Source of the DNA: JBGVSA01 sp041807905
GTDB taxonomy: Bacteria > Pseudomonadota > Gammaproteobacteria > Burkholderiales > Rhodocyclaceae
Reading direction: 5' to 3'
DNA length: 64,000 nucleotides
NCBI RefSeq assembly: GCF_041807905.1
Contig: NZ_JBGVSA010000009.1
Coordinates: 100,143-164,142 of the forward strand
This document shows, one piece after another, positions 31,396 to 41,884 of this stretch (the first letter of the stretch is position 1; the number at the start of each line of letters is the position of its first letter). Both the position numbers and the translations under genes were made by a program. The notes beneath the pieces are model-generated. The model did no database searches and was not told the origin of the DNA. It saw only the letters and a program-made list of their open reading frames with translations.

Positions 31396-32160
31396 ATGTA
31401 CAGCATGTTCCTGATGAAGAAGATTCTGTCGGCGGTCCTGCTGCCGCCGATCATGCCGCTGCTCTTGATGGCGCTGGCGCTGGCAGTGCGCGAATGGCGT
31501 CCGCGCACCGGCCGGTGGCTGTCGTGGATTGCGCTTGCCGTGTTGGTGGCGTTCTCGACCCCGGCCACCGTCGATCTGATGACGCGGCCGCTGGAACGCT
31601 TTGAAGTCGCCACGCCCGAGCAGATCAGCCAGACGCAGGCCATCGTGATCCTGGCCGGTGGCAAGCGCGGTTACGCACCGGAGTTCACCGGCTCGGCGCC
31701 GAGCCGCCTGACGCTCGAACGCCTCCGCTACGGCGCGCTGGTGGCGCGGCGCAGCGGGCTACCTGTATTGGTCAGCGGCGGCGCACCGACCGGACAGAAA
31801 CCGGAATCCGTGCTGATGGCCGAATCGCTGCGCGAGGACTTCCATATCCCCGTGAAGTGGATGGAGACCGACTCGCTCGACACGCACGACAATGCGGTCA
31901 ATTCAGCCGAGATCCTCAAGCGCGCCGGCATCACGCGCGTCACGCTCGTCACGCATGCCGCTCACATGTGGCGCTCGGTCAATGAGTTCACCGCGCAGGG
32001 GATTGAAGTACTGCCCGCGCCGACGGCCTTCCTCACCGGCGGCTCGTTCGGAGAAGAATTTTTCCGCTACATCCCCAACATCACCAGCACCTACGCCGGC
32101 TGGTACGCCGCGCATGAATGGGTGGGACTGTGGGCGCAGTGGCTGCGCGAGAGGTTCTGA
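31396..32160 (+). CDS. YdcF/SanA-type DUF218 membrane protein
   Basis: About 254 residues. Two N-terminal membrane helices (LLPPIMPLLLMALALAV and WLSWIALAVLVAF) are followed by a DUF218 domain with AIVILAGGKRGYAPEFTG, RLRYGALVARRSGLPVLVSGG and HDNAVNSAEILKRAGITRVTLVT. ElyC/SanA/YdcF relatives influence envelope precursor metabolism and vancomycin sensitivity in enterobacteria; the biochemical activity is not settled. The start is uncertain: ATGs at 31396, 31405 and 31414 are all possible and no ribosome site decides. It is divergent from the DUF2802 gene. Confidence 0.82.
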   Translation: MYSMFLMKKILSAVLLPPIMPLLLMALALAVREWRPRTGRWLSWIALAVLVAFSTPATVDLMTRPLERFEVATPEQISQTQAIVILAGGKRGYAPEFTGSAPSRLTLERLRYGALVARRSGLPVLVSGGAPTGQKPESVLMAESLREDFHIPVKWMETDSLDTHDNAVNSAEILKRAGITRVTLVTHAAHMWRSVNEFTAQGIEVLPAPTAFLTGGSFGEEFFRYIPNITSTYAGWYAAHEWVGLWAQWLRERF

Positions 32161-32217
32161 CGCTCATTCCGATGACATGCGCGCGGTGCAAAGTCCGCCC
32201 GCCCTCGCATTCGTCGC

Positions 32218-33615
32218 TCAGGCCACGACGTCCGGCTGCACCAGTGTCACGGCCCGCTGTGCGCGCACTTTGCGATGCGCGCGGCGGGCATGCTTGACCC
32301 ATCCGAGCCAGCGCCAGCGCGAGTACATCATCGCGCCGCGGGTCCATTCGTCCGCCGCGAAGGCGAGCCATACGCCGAACAGGCCCCAACCCAGGTGCAC
32401 GCCGAGCAGCCACGCCAGCCCGACGCCGACGATGTACATGGAGAACACGCCGCAGGCGACGGGGAAACGCGCGTCGCCCGTGGCGCGCAATCCGTTGATG
32501 ACCACCAGGTTGAAGGTGCGGCCGGGTTCGAGCACCACCACCACCCATAGCAGGCGGGCGCCCATGTCGATGATATGCGGGTCGTCCGAGAAAAAGCCCA
32601 TCACCGCGCGACCGCACAGCGCCACCAGCAACGCAAAGCTCACCGCCACCATCAGGCCGATGCGCAGCGCCTTGCGCACCAGGCGGTCGGCATCGCCCAA
32701 CTGGCCCGCACCGATGTGGTGGCCCACCACGATCTCGGTGCCGAATCCGATCGCCAGGCTCGACAGCAGGATGAAATAGGTGATCTGCAGCATGTAGGTG
32801 TGCGTCGCCAGCGGCAAGGCGCCCATGCCGGCGACGAACGAAAGAATGATGGTGAAGCTGGTCCGATAAGCGATCTGCTCGCCTGCGCCCGGCAGGCCGA
32901 TGTGCAGGATTTCGCCCAGCGACTGCCGACGCACGCGCCACCAGTCGGTCAAACGCGGCACGATCGACAGGCGTCGCCGCCACAGCCACACATACATGCC
33001 CAGCGCGGCCAGACGCGAGGCGATGAACGCCACGCCGATGCCGACCAGTCCCGCACGCGGCAGGCCCCACCATCCGAAGATCAGCGGCAGCCCGATCGAG
33101 ACGGCCACGATGTGCATGCACAACATCAGGCGCATCGTGTCGCGCGTGAAGGTGTAAGCGCGCAGGACCGACGCCATGGTCGTATTGAGCGCTTCGAACG
33201 CGAGCATCACGCCGAGAATGACGAGGTACGGCTGGGCCGAGCTCATCAGCTCTTCGGGCGTATCCATCAGCCGCAGCAGCGGCCGCGCACCGAGAGCCAC
33301 GATCACCGCGGCAATCACGCCCATCCACCAGGCCGCGGCAAGACTGGCGCGCGAAATGCGTTCGGCACCCACGCCATCGCGCGCGCCGAGGTATTGCGTG
33401 ATGACCACGCTGGCACCGACACCGACGAGACGGAAGACGATCATGAAGAACATCATGATCTGGTTGGAAATACCGAAGGCCGCCGCCGTAGCGTCGGACA
33501 CGCGCGCGGTGAGCCAGATGAACAGCAAACCGACGGATGCATGCAGCAGGTGTTCGGACAGAATCGGCCAGGTGATCTGGAAGAGCCGGGGCCGGGGCGG
33601 CAGCGCGCGGGGCAT
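32218..33615 (-). CDS. MATE-family multidrug/sodium antiporter
   Basis: This 465-residue inner-membrane exporter has twelve predicted helices in two MatE repeats. Recognisable stretches are NQIMMFFMIVFRLVGVGASVV, GLPGAGEQIAYRTSF at the start of the second half, and AIGFGTEIVVGHHIGAGQLG in the conserved helix 8 region. MATE proteins expel cationic drugs or metabolites by sodium or proton exchange. The ATG at 33615 gives the normal length; a much longer frame would add 93 residues of non-conserved sequence that overlaps the promoter region of the divergent FKBP gene. No regulator is adjacent. Confidence 0.92.
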   Translation of the reverse strand: MPRALPPRPRLFQITWPILSEHLLHASVGLLFIWLTARVSDATAAAFGISNQIMMFFMIVFRLVGVGASVVITQYLGARDGVGAERISRASLAAAWWMGVIAAVIVALGARPLLRLMDTPEELMSSAQPYLVILGVMLAFEALNTTMASVLRAYTFTRDTMRLMLCMHIVAVSIGLPLIFGWWGLPRAGLVGIGVAFIASRLAALGMYVWLWRRRLSIVPRLTDWWRVRRQSLGEILHIGLPGAGEQIAYRTSFTIILSFVAGMGALPLATHTYMLQITYFILLSSLAIGFGTEIVVGHHIGAGQLGDADRLVRKALRIGLMVAVSFALLVALCGRAVMGFFSDDPHIIDMGARLLWVVVVLEPGRTFNLVVINGLRATGDARFPVACGVFSMYIVGVGLAWLLGVHLGWGLFGVWLAFAADEWTRGAMMYSRWRWLGWVKHARRAHRKVRAQRAVTLVQPDVVA

Positions 33616-33829
33616 TTTCTGAGGTGCGTCAGCGGAATTCGCTATTGTAGGAAAACGCTTGCCCTGGCGCGGCAAAGAATGGGGGCGCCATGATCGAGCG
33701 CAGCCTTCTGGGAGTGCGGCGAGCGGGATACAGCCGGATACATCCTGACGACCGGCGCGCGACGCGCTCAACGGCAAAATCCCGTATCCTTGGCGAGCTT
33801 TTCGTACCGTACCCCGTACAAGGAACCTC

Positions 33830-34540
33830 ATGAAAACCCTGATTGCCGCAGTCACGCTTGCGCTCACCATCCCCGCCGCCCTGGCTGCGGACATGACCGA
33901 AGACCAGAAGACGCTCTACGCCGTGGGCCTCTTCATGGGCCGCCAGGCCGCCATGTTCAACTTCACGCCCGCCGAAATGGAATTCGTGAAGAAGGGCCTG
34001 TCGGACTCCGTGGCGGGCGGCAAGCCGGCTGTAAACCTCGAAGAATACGGTCCCAAGATCCAGCAACTGGCCATGCAGCGCCACCAGGCCATGGCCGACA
34101 AGGCCGCCGCCGACGGCAAGGCTCAACTGGAAAAGGCCGCCAAGGAAAAGGGCGCGGTCAAGACCGCTTCGGGCCTGGTGTACCTGTCGGTCAAGGAAGG
34201 CTCGGGCGCACAGCCCAAGGCCAACGACACGGTCAAGGTGAACTACCGCGGCACGACGCCTGACGGCAAGGAGTTCGACAGCTCCTACAAGCGCAACGAA
34301 CCGGCCGAGTTCCCGCTCAACGGCGTGATCAAGTGCTGGACCGAAGGCGTGGCGAAGATGAAGGTCGGCGGCAAGGCCAAGCTGACCTGCCCGGCCGCGC
34401 TGGCATACGGCGAACAAAGCCCGAGCCCGGACATTCCCCCGAACTCGACGCTGACCTTCGACATCGAGCTGCTCAGCGTGACGCCGGCTCCGGCCCCCGC
34501 CAAGGCACCGGCCGCCCCCGCCGCGCCGGCAAAGAAGTAA
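33830..34540 (+). CDS. Periplasmic FKBP-type peptidyl-prolyl isomerase (FkpA/Mip type)
   Basis: This 236-residue protein has a signal peptide of 20 residues (cleaved after ALAA). An N-terminal helical dimerisation domain (about 24-110) and the FKBP catalytic domain (about 115-215, with VKVNYRGTTPDGKEFDSSY and ALAYGEQSPSPDIPPNSTL) follow. An Ala/Pro/Lys-rich tail closes it. Two cysteines inside the catalytic domain (CWTEGV and LTCPAA) could form a disulfide. FkpA/Mip proteins assist folding of outer-membrane and periplasmic proteins. The gene is monocistronic and divergent from the MATE gene. A naming choice between fkpA and mip cannot be made from sequence alone. Confidence 0.92.
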   Translation: MKTLIAAVTLALTIPAALAADMTEDQKTLYAVGLFMGRQAAMFNFTPAEMEFVKKGLSDSVAGGKPAVNLEEYGPKIQQLAMQRHQAMADKAAADGKAQLEKAAKEKGAVKTASGLVYLSVKEGSGAQPKANDTVKVNYRGTTPDGKEFDSSYKRNEPAEFPLNGVIKCWTEGVAKMKVGGKAKLTCPAALAYGEQSPSPDIPPNSTLTFDIELLSVTPAPAPAKAPAAPAAPAKK

Positions 34541-34941
34541 GATCGACCTGCTTCATCGGCTGCGCGCGCCGCGGGACCTCACAGCCCGGCGCGCGCGCCA
34601 TCTCCATGCACCACCCAGGTGCAGCATGCCCCGGAACGGTGCGCACTGCCAAAAACGCAACACTCCTGATGGGCATCGGCGCATAAGCGTCATCGCTCAG
34701 CCGCAACAAAGTCCTCCTTTCTGCACCATTTTCGCGTACCGACCGTGACGGGTGCCAATACGTGCCGCATGCAGGCGCATGGCATATCGCGCGGCGGGCA
34801 CCGCGTCGACGCATTCCGTTTGACGTATCTGGCCTATTGCCAAAGGCATGGCGCCCCCTTCCTAGAATCGGCTCGCTGCTGACGATTTCACGCGGGATTC
34901 GCGCAGCGGATTTTCCACCGATCTCACAGAAGGGTTTTGTC
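34541..34941 (+). other. 400-base intergenic region, no gene seen
   Basis: A GC stem (GCGCGCGCC at 34562-34570 with GGCGCGCGC at 34588-34596) without a T run lies just after the FKBP gene and may end its transcript. The rest shows no convincing frame or RNA fold. The part nearer the Tsx-like gene probably carries its promoter; a TTGACG hexamer occurs near 34829 but no good partner -10 is seen. Confidence 0.4.
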
Positions 34942-35775
34942 ATGACTTTCAGGAAAGCGCTGTGCATCGCAGCGGAACTGGCTTCGGTTTCGATGGCAGC
35001 ATCGGCTGCCGACTGGAGCGACACGTCGATCAGCTATCGCTACGGCAACAAGTTCTCGGAGCCGGGCATCGACAAGGACATCTCGAAGGACATCATCGGC
35101 CTGACGCACGTCGACGGCTTCAAGTACGGCAGCAACTTCTTCAACGTCGACATCCTGATCTCCGACCAGAACGATCCGCAGGCCAACGGCACCAGCGGTG
35201 CGCAGGAAATCTACGTGGTGTATGCCAACCAGTTGCACTTCACCAAGGTCACCGGCAAGACGCTCGATCTAGGCGTCATCAAGGACTTCGCCTGGAGCAC
35301 GGGCTTCGATCTCAATTCGAAGAACACGGAGTTCGCGCCGAAGGTGCGTAAGTTCATCACCGGCCCGGTGATCAAGTTCGGTTTCCCGTTCGGCTGGGCC
35401 GACCTCGGCCTGATGTACTACAAGGAGAAAAACCACAATGGCATCGTCGGCACCAACGTCAACTTCGATGCGACCTACCGCATCGCCGCGGCGTGGGGCT
35501 TCAACTTCGCGGCCGGCCCGGTGCCGCTGGAACTGAACGGCTTCTTCAACTACACCGGGGAAAAGGGCAAGGATGGTTTCGGTACCGACACCAAGCCGGA
35601 GACCTGGACGAACATCTTCCTGATGGTCGACGTAGGCCAGATGGCGGGACTGGGCAAGCACACGCTGCTCGTGGGGCCGGGCTACGAATACGTGAAGAAC
35701 AAGTTCGGCTCCTCGCCGCCGACGTCGGGGACCAAGACCAGCACGGCGATGATCAAGGGCGAGTGGCACTTCTGA
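34942..35775 (+). CDS. Tsx-like outer-membrane channel protein
   Basis: This 277-residue beta-barrel has a signal peptide of about 23 residues (cleaved after ASAA). The mature start DWSDTSISYRYGNKFSEPG, the LTHVDGFKYGSNFFNVDILI stretch and the terminal GEWHF match the nucleoside-specific channel (Tsx) family. Tsx itself passes nucleosides and deoxynucleosides across the outer membrane; in betaproteobacteria substrates of such proteins are mostly untested. The ATG at 34942 is preceded by AGAAGGG. A terminator follows, so the gene is a single transcription unit. No nucleoside transporter or phosphorylase lies nearby. Confidence 0.82.
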   Translation: MTFRKALCIAAELASVSMAASAADWSDTSISYRYGNKFSEPGIDKDISKDIIGLTHVDGFKYGSNFFNVDILISDQNDPQANGTSGAQEIYVVYANQLHFTKVTGKTLDLGVIKDFAWSTGFDLNSKNTEFAPKVRKFITGPVIKFGFPFGWADLGLMYYKEKNHNGIVGTNVNFDATYRIAAAWGFNFAAGPVPLELNGFFNYTGEKGKDGFGTDTKPETWTNIFLMVDVGQMAGLGKHTLLVGPGYEYVKNKFGSSPPTSGTKTSTAMIKGEWHF

Positions 35776-35799
35776 TCCTGTCACCTGCAGATGACCAAC

Positions 35800-35828
35800 G
35801 ACAGGGGCGCCCAGGCGCCCCTTGTCTT
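35800..35828 (+). terminator. Terminator after the Tsx-like gene
   Basis: GACAGGGGCGCC pairs with GGCGCCCCTTGTC (one G-T pair) and is followed by TTG, with a weak U tail. It lies 25 bases after the stop and separates this gene from the urease operon. Confidence 0.65.
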
Positions 35829-35930
35829 GGCGGCCGCACGCACTGGACTGGCGCAGTCATTGCTTAGTGAAGGCAGCCAGAGGCGGTACGCGTGCGCCCA
35901 TGCGCCGCGATATGCCTCAAGAAGAACTCA

Positions 35931-36800
35931 ATGAACATGTCCGCGCCACTTCCACATCCGTTGCTCGCGCCCCAGACGCACGCCGAAGGCTGGCGCGCGC
36001 GCCTGACGCTCGACTTCGAACGACGCCAGTCGCGCAGCGTGCTCGCGCGCCGTCTGCACGATGGGCCGCTGGTCGTGCAAAAGCCGCTCTACCCCGAAGG
36101 CGACGACATCTGCCACGCCGTACTCGTGCACCCGCCGGGCGGCATCGTCAGCGGCGACCAGTTGCGCATCGACGTGACTGCGCACGCGGGCGCTCACGCG
36201 CTCATCACAACCCCTGGCGCGACCAAGTGGTATCGCAGCCTCGGCCCCATCTCGTCGCAGACCGTCAACATCAATGTCGATGCCAACGCCATCGTCGAAT
36301 GGTTGCCGCAAGAGAACATCGTCTTCGACGCCGCGCGCGCGACGATGCGCACGCATCTATCGCTGACCGGCAACGCGCGTCTGATGGGCTGGGAGATCGC
36401 CTGCCTGGGCCGGCAGGCGTCGGGCGAACGCTTCGCGCGCGGAGAGCTCGGCCAATCGATCGATCTGTGCGTCGACGGCGAACTGGCGTGGTGTGAGCGC
36501 ATGCGTTTGAGCGGCGATGACGCACTCATGCAATCGCCCGCCGGGCTGGCCGGCAACACCGTATTCGGCACGATGTGGCTGGCCGGCTGTGCGCCGGATC
36601 GCATCTTGCTCGAACGCCTGCGCGAGCCGGTCTTTGTCCACGGTACGGCGGCTACGACCGCATTGCCGCGGGTGACGCTGGTCCGCGCCATGTCGCATTC
36701 GAGCGAAGCGCTGCGCGCCTACTTTGCCACGCTATGGGAATGCGCCCGCCCCTATTGGCTGCAGCGCCCCGCCCGCCGCCCCCGGATCTGGGCGACGTAA
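35931..36800 (+). CDS. ureD: Urease accessory protein UreD
   Basis: This 289-residue chaperone binds apo-urease first and recruits UreF and UreG for nickel insertion. It contains GPLVVQKPLYPEGDDICHAV, HPPGGIVSGDQL and LITTPGATKWYRS, the standard UreD sequence, and VEWLPQENIVFDAA. The ATG at 35931 (AAGAAG upstream) is preferred; a frame 13 residues longer is possible. It opens the operon ureD-A-J-B-C-E-F-G, with ureA 38 bases downstream. Its own promoter must lie in the 100 bases after the preceding terminator, but no clear hexamers are visible. Confidence 0.96.
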   Translation: MNMSAPLPHPLLAPQTHAEGWRARLTLDFERRQSRSVLARRLHDGPLVVQKPLYPEGDDICHAVLVHPPGGIVSGDQLRIDVTAHAGAHALITTPGATKWYRSLGPISSQTVNINVDANAIVEWLPQENIVFDAARATMRTHLSLTGNARLMGWEIACLGRQASGERFARGELGQSIDLCVDGELAWCERMRLSGDDALMQSPAGLAGNTVFGTMWLAGCAPDRILLERLREPVFVHGTAATTALPRVTLVRAMSHSSEALRAYFATLWECARPYWLQRPARRPRIWAT

Positions 36801-36838
36801 ACCAACATGACAATCGGATTGACCGCTGGAGAGACTGC

Positions 36839-37141
36839 ATGGAACTGACACCCCGCGAAAAAGACAAGCTGCTGATCTTCACCGCCGCCCTGCTCGCCGA
36901 ACGGCGCCGCGCTCGCGGCCTCAAACTCAACTATCCAGAGGCGGTGGCGTACATCTCCGCGGCCATCATGGAAGGGGCACGCGACGGTCGTCGCGTGGCG
37001 GATCTGATGAGCTATGGCACGACCCTGCTCACGCGTGACGATGTCATGGACGGCGTGGCGGAGATGATCCCGGAGATCCAGGTCGAGGCCACCTTCCCTG
37101 ACGGCACGAAGCTGGTCACCGTCCATCACCCCATCGTCTGA
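36839..37141 (+). CDS. ureA: Urease gamma subunit
   Basis: This 100-residue small structural subunit of nickel urease begins MELTPREKDKLLIFTAALLA and contains GLKLNYPEAVAYISAAIMEG and DVMDGVAEMIPEIQVEATFP, nearly invariant in the family. Separate gamma and beta genes show the three-subunit bacterial enzyme rather than the fused Helicobacter type. The start is 38 bases after ureD. ureJ follows after 47 bases, splitting the structural genes. Confidence 0.98.
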   Translation: MELTPREKDKLLIFTAALLAERRRARGLKLNYPEAVAYISAAIMEGARDGRRVADLMSYGTTLLTRDDVMDGVAEMIPEIQVEATFPDGTKLVTVHHPIV

Positions 37142-37188
37142 ACTCGTACGCCTTCCAGGCATCTGGCGCCAACATCAGGAGAATCAAC

Positions 37189-37788
37189 ATGGCTTTCCCC
37201 CGTATCGGCAAGACCCTTCTCGGCGCCGCCGCATTGGCGCTGCCCGGCCTCGCACTGGCCCACACTGGCGCAGACGGCGGCGCACATCACCTGGCCGGCT
37301 TCGGTGAAGGATTGGCCCATCCCTTCACCGGCATGGACCACCTGGCCGCCATGGTCGCGGTCGGCATCTGGAGCGCGATGACCGCGCGCCGCGCGTGGAT
37401 TGCCCCGTTGTCCTTCGCCAGCCTGGTGCTGGCCGGTGCACTGATGGGCATCGCGAACGTCGCGTTGCCCGCAGTCGAACCCATGATTGCGGCTTCGCTC
37501 CTGGTGCTGGGCTTGCTCGTCGCCACGCGCGCCAGTCTGCCTGCGGGTGCAGGCGCAGTGCTGGCGGGCGGCTTCGCGCTGTTCCATGGTCTGGCACACG
37601 GCACGGAGTTGACGGCCGCCCACAGCGTCGCCGGTGCGCTGGCCGGCATGGTCCTAGGCACGGCCCTGCTGCATGTCGCGGGACTCGCCATCGGTCACGC
37701 AATGCTGCGCGCCAACGCATGGTGGCCGCGCCTGCTGGGAGGCGGCGTAGCGCTGCTCGGCGCGGGATTCTTCACAGGCATGGCGTGA
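37189..37788 (+). CDS. ureJ: HupE/UreJ family nickel permease-like protein
   Basis: This 199-residue membrane protein has a signal-like first helix ending ALA-HTG and about six further helices. The family motif HPFTGMDHLAAMVAVG (residues about 44-59) contains the HPxxGxDH signature of HupE/UreJ proteins, which carry nickel or cobalt into the cell. A second histidine-containing helix reads FALFHGLAHGTE. The placement between ureA and ureB is shared with some Bordetella and Cupriavidus-type urease clusters and ties the protein to nickel supply for this enzyme. It overlaps nothing; ureB starts ten bases later. Confidence 0.92.
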   Translation: MAFPRIGKTLLGAAALALPGLALAHTGADGGAHHLAGFGEGLAHPFTGMDHLAAMVAVGIWSAMTARRAWIAPLSFASLVLAGALMGIANVALPAVEPMIAASLLVLGLLVATRASLPAGAGAVLAGGFALFHGLAHGTELTAAHSVAGALAGMVLGTALLHVAGLAIGHAMLRANAWWPRLLGGGVALLGAGFFTGMA

Positions 37789-37798
37789 GGACATCATC

Positions 37799-38104
37799 AT
37801 GACGCCCGGAGAGATCATCACCGATGACGGCGACATCGACATCAACGTCGGCTACCGCGCATTGACGCTCACTGTCGAGAACGCTGGCGACCGCCCGATC
37901 CAGGTCGGCTCGCACTATCACTTTGCCGAAACCAACGAGGCGCTGCGCTTCGATCGCGACGCTGCGCGCGGCATGCGGCTGAACATTGCATCCGGCACCG
38001 CCGTGCGCTTCGAGCCCGGCCAGAGCCGCACCGTGGAACTGGTCGACTACGCGGGCGACCGCGTGGTGTACGGCTTCCGTGGTCTCGTCCAGGGCCGTCT
38101 CTGA
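37799..38104 (+). CDS. ureB: Urease beta subunit
   Basis: This 101-residue structural subunit begins MTPGEIITDDGDIDINVG and contains NAGDRPIQVGSHYHFAETNEAL, which is the urease beta signature. Length and sequence are typical. It lies ten bases after ureJ and 14 bases before ureC. The complete trimer of UreABC heterotrimers is expected in the cytoplasm. Confidence 0.98.
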   Translation: MTPGEIITDDGDIDINVGYRALTLTVENAGDRPIQVGSHYHFAETNEALRFDRDAARGMRLNIASGTAVRFEPGQSRTVELVDYAGDRVVYGFRGLVQGRL

Positions 38105-38118
38105 GGAAGGCATCGAAC

Positions 38119-39819
<1,701 letters not shown>

Positions 39820-39837
39820 ACGGATACCACCGACGAC

Positions 39838-40323
39838 ATGCTTCTCATCGAAAAGCTCTACCACGGCGACGCACCGGCGACCGACGCTTTGGTGCTCGAC
39901 TTTGACGCGCGCACCAAGAGCCGCCTGCGCACGAGGCTTGCCTCCGGCGAGGAAGTCGGCCTGTTCCTGCCGCGCGGCACGATCCTGCGCGGCGGCGACA
40001 AGCTCGAAGGTTCGGACGGTCGCATCGTGGCCGTGCAGTCCGCGCCGGAACAGTTGCTCGAAGCCCGCTGCGCCGATGCGCGCGAACTTGCCCGCGCCGC
40101 GTACCACTTGGGCAACCGCCACGTCGCGGTGGAAGTGGGTGACGGCTGGCTGCGCATCCAGGCCGATCACGTTCTCGAAACCATGCTGCGTGGGCTCAAG
40201 GCGGACGTCGCAAGTCTGACCGTGCCATTCGAGCCGGAAGCCGGCGCCTACGCGCCGGGCCATCATCACAGCGAACGTGGCGCCACCGAGGCGAAGATCC
40301 ACGTCATGGGCGGCAAGGGCTGA
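39838..40323 (+). CDS. ureE: Urease nickel metallochaperone UreE
   Basis: This 161-residue dimeric nickel donor has an N-terminal peptide-binding domain followed by the ferredoxin-like metal domain. The latter includes YHLGNRHVAVEVGDGWLRIQ with the central nickel histidine, then DHVLETMLRGLKADV. The C-terminal tail has only one short histidine cluster (GHHHSER), not the long poly-His tail of Klebsiella UreE, so nickel storage capacity should be small. ureF begins one base after the stop. UreE and UreF are separate here, unlike the fused UreEF of Bordetella. Confidence 0.96.
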   Translation: MLLIEKLYHGDAPATDALVLDFDARTKSRLRTRLASGEEVGLFLPRGTILRGGDKLEGSDGRIVAVQSAPEQLLEARCADARELARAAYHLGNRHVAVEVGDGWLRIQADHVLETMLRGLKADVASLTVPFEPEAGAYAPGHHHSERGATEAKIHVMGGKG

Positions 40324-40324
40324 C

Positions 40325-41011
40325 ATGCCGACGCCATCGCTCGCCCTGTCGCGCCTGCTTCATCTGGCGAGCCCCGCGCTACCCGTTGGTGCGTTCTCGT
40401 ATTCGCAGGGGCTGGAGTGGGCCGTGGAATGCGGGCAGGTGAGCAACGCCGAACAGGCCGCACACTGGATCGGCGATGTTCTCCGGCTGGTGATCGTGCG
40501 CTGCGAAGGACCGGCCCTGGTGCAGCTCATGCGCGCCTGGCGCGCTGGCGATCACGCGAGTGTCCTCGCGCTCAACGCTCGATTCATCGCCACGCGGGAG
40601 ACGGCAGAGCTGCGCGCGGAGACCGTGCAGATGGGCTATTCGCTGGCGCGACTGCTGCGCGACATCGGCGACATGCCCGATGCCGTCCGCGACGCGCTCG
40701 CGGGCCCGCGCGAAATGGCTTTCCCCACGGCATGGGCGGCAGCGGCGGCATGCTGGCATCTCGACGAGGCGGACGCCATCAACGCCTATCTGTGGGCGTG
40801 GCTGGAGAACCAGACCATGGCCGCCATCAAGCTTGTTCCGCTCGGACAGACAGCCGGGCAGAAAATGCTTTTGACATTGTCCGAAGAACTGCCGACCCTG
40901 GCAGCCGAGGTGCAGGCCCGCGCCGAAGGCGAATGGGAGAACTTCGCGCCAGCACAGACCATTGCGTGCGGTCTGCACGAAACCCAATACACCCGACTCT
41001 TCAGATCATGA
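40325..41011 (+). CDS. ureF: Urease accessory protein UreF
   Basis: This 228-residue all-helical protein bridges UreD and UreG in the urease activation complex. Conserved stretches are LLHLASPALPVGAFSYSQGLEWAVE (start) and LLRDIGDMPDAVRD, and WLENQTMAAIKLVPLGQTAGQ near residue 160 is very typical. The ATG at 40325 follows the ureE stop by one base; a frame extended by 16 residues is not supported. The last bases overlap the ureG start (ATGA). Confidence 0.96.
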   Translation: MPTPSLALSRLLHLASPALPVGAFSYSQGLEWAVECGQVSNAEQAAHWIGDVLRLVIVRCEGPALVQLMRAWRAGDHASVLALNARFIATRETAELRAETVQMGYSLARLLRDIGDMPDAVRDALAGPREMAFPTAWAAAAACWHLDEADAINAYLWAWLENQTMAAIKLVPLGQTAGQKMLLTLSEELPTLAAEVQARAEGEWENFAPAQTIACGLHETQYTRLFRS

Positions 41012-41631
41012 ACATGCAAAAATCATCACAACCCCTGCGCGTCGGCATCGGTGGCCCGGTCGGTTCGGGCAAGACCGCACTCACGCTCGAGCTGTGCCGT
41101 GCGTTGCGTAACAGGTACAACATCGCCGTGGTCACCAACGACATCTACACGGCGGAAGACGCGCAGTTCCTGGTGCGCAACGAGGCACTCGAACCCGACC
41201 GCATTCTCGGCGTGGAAACCGGCGGCTGCCCTCACACGGCAATCCGCGAAGACGCTTCGATCAACCTCGAAGCGGTCGATCGCCTGAACCGGGCGTTTCC
41301 AGGTCTGGAGATCATCTTCGTCGAGTCGGGCGGCGACAATCTGGCCGCAACGTTCTCGCCGGAATTGTCCGACCTCACGCTGTACGTGATCGACGTTTCC
41401 GCCGGCGACAAGATTCCGCGCAAGGGCGGCCCCGGCATCACCAAGAGCGACCTGCTGGTCATCAACAAGATCGACCTTGCACCGATGGTGGGCGCCTCGC
41501 TGGAGGTCATGGACCGCGACGCCCGCAAGATGCGCGGCGAGCGCCCGTTCGTCTTCAGCAATCTGAAGACCGGCCAGGGGCTTGCCGAAATTATCGATTT
41601 CATCGAAAAGCAAGGACTGATGCAGGGCTGA
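41008..41631 (+). CDS. ureG: Urease accessory GTPase UreG
   Basis: This 207-residue SIMIBI-class GTPase powers nickel delivery to urease. The P-loop is GIGGPVGSGKTAL (residues about 13-25), the metal-binding CPH motif appears in ETGGCPHTAIREDAS, and NKIDLAPMVGA supplies guanine specificity. The start overlaps the ureF stop by four bases. It closes the urease operon. Beyond it 250 bases without a gene include a strong hairpin that may end the transcript. Confidence 0.98.
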   Translation: MNMQKSSQPLRVGIGGPVGSGKTALTLELCRALRNRYNIAVVTNDIYTAEDAQFLVRNEALEPDRILGVETGGCPHTAIREDASINLEAVDRLNRAFPGLEIIFVESGGDNLAATFSPELSDLTLYVIDVSAGDKIPRKGGPGITKSDLLVINKIDLAPMVGASLEVMDRDARKMRGERPFVFSNLKTGQGLAEIIDFIEKQGLMQG

Positions 41632-41826
41632 CTGCCCGGGATCAATGGTCGCCGCCCTGCAGGCAGACGGTCCGCAGCCCGTGATCTATGTTCAAAGCGC
41701 GACCGGTGGCGGCGCGCTCGGCCAGAACGACGGCTGACAACCCAATGGTCCCGCGCTCTGCGCATCCCACACCGCCTCCTCTCTCGGCCTTCACGCCATA
41801 CACCGGCCGCTCCCATAACACTCTCC

Positions 41827-41859
41827 CGATCCCGGCGCGCCGCATGTGCGCCGGGATCG
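41827..41859 (+). other. Perfect 12-bp hairpin in the adhP leader
   Basis: CGATCCCGGCGC and GCGCCGGGATCG are exact inverted copies around a nine-base loop, 25 bases before the adhP start and just ahead of its ribosome site. There is no T run, so it is not a standard intrinsic terminator. It could be the 3' end of the urease transcript, an operator, or a structured leader. The remaining 41632-41826 shows no gene. Confidence 0.6.
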
Positions 41860-41884
41860 CCTTCCCCGGAGCGAGGAGACATCC

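Noticed and set aside
34541..34941. Small RNA gene in the FKBP/Tsx gap
   Set aside because: There is a GC hairpin but no promoter plus terminator pair that would define a small RNA.
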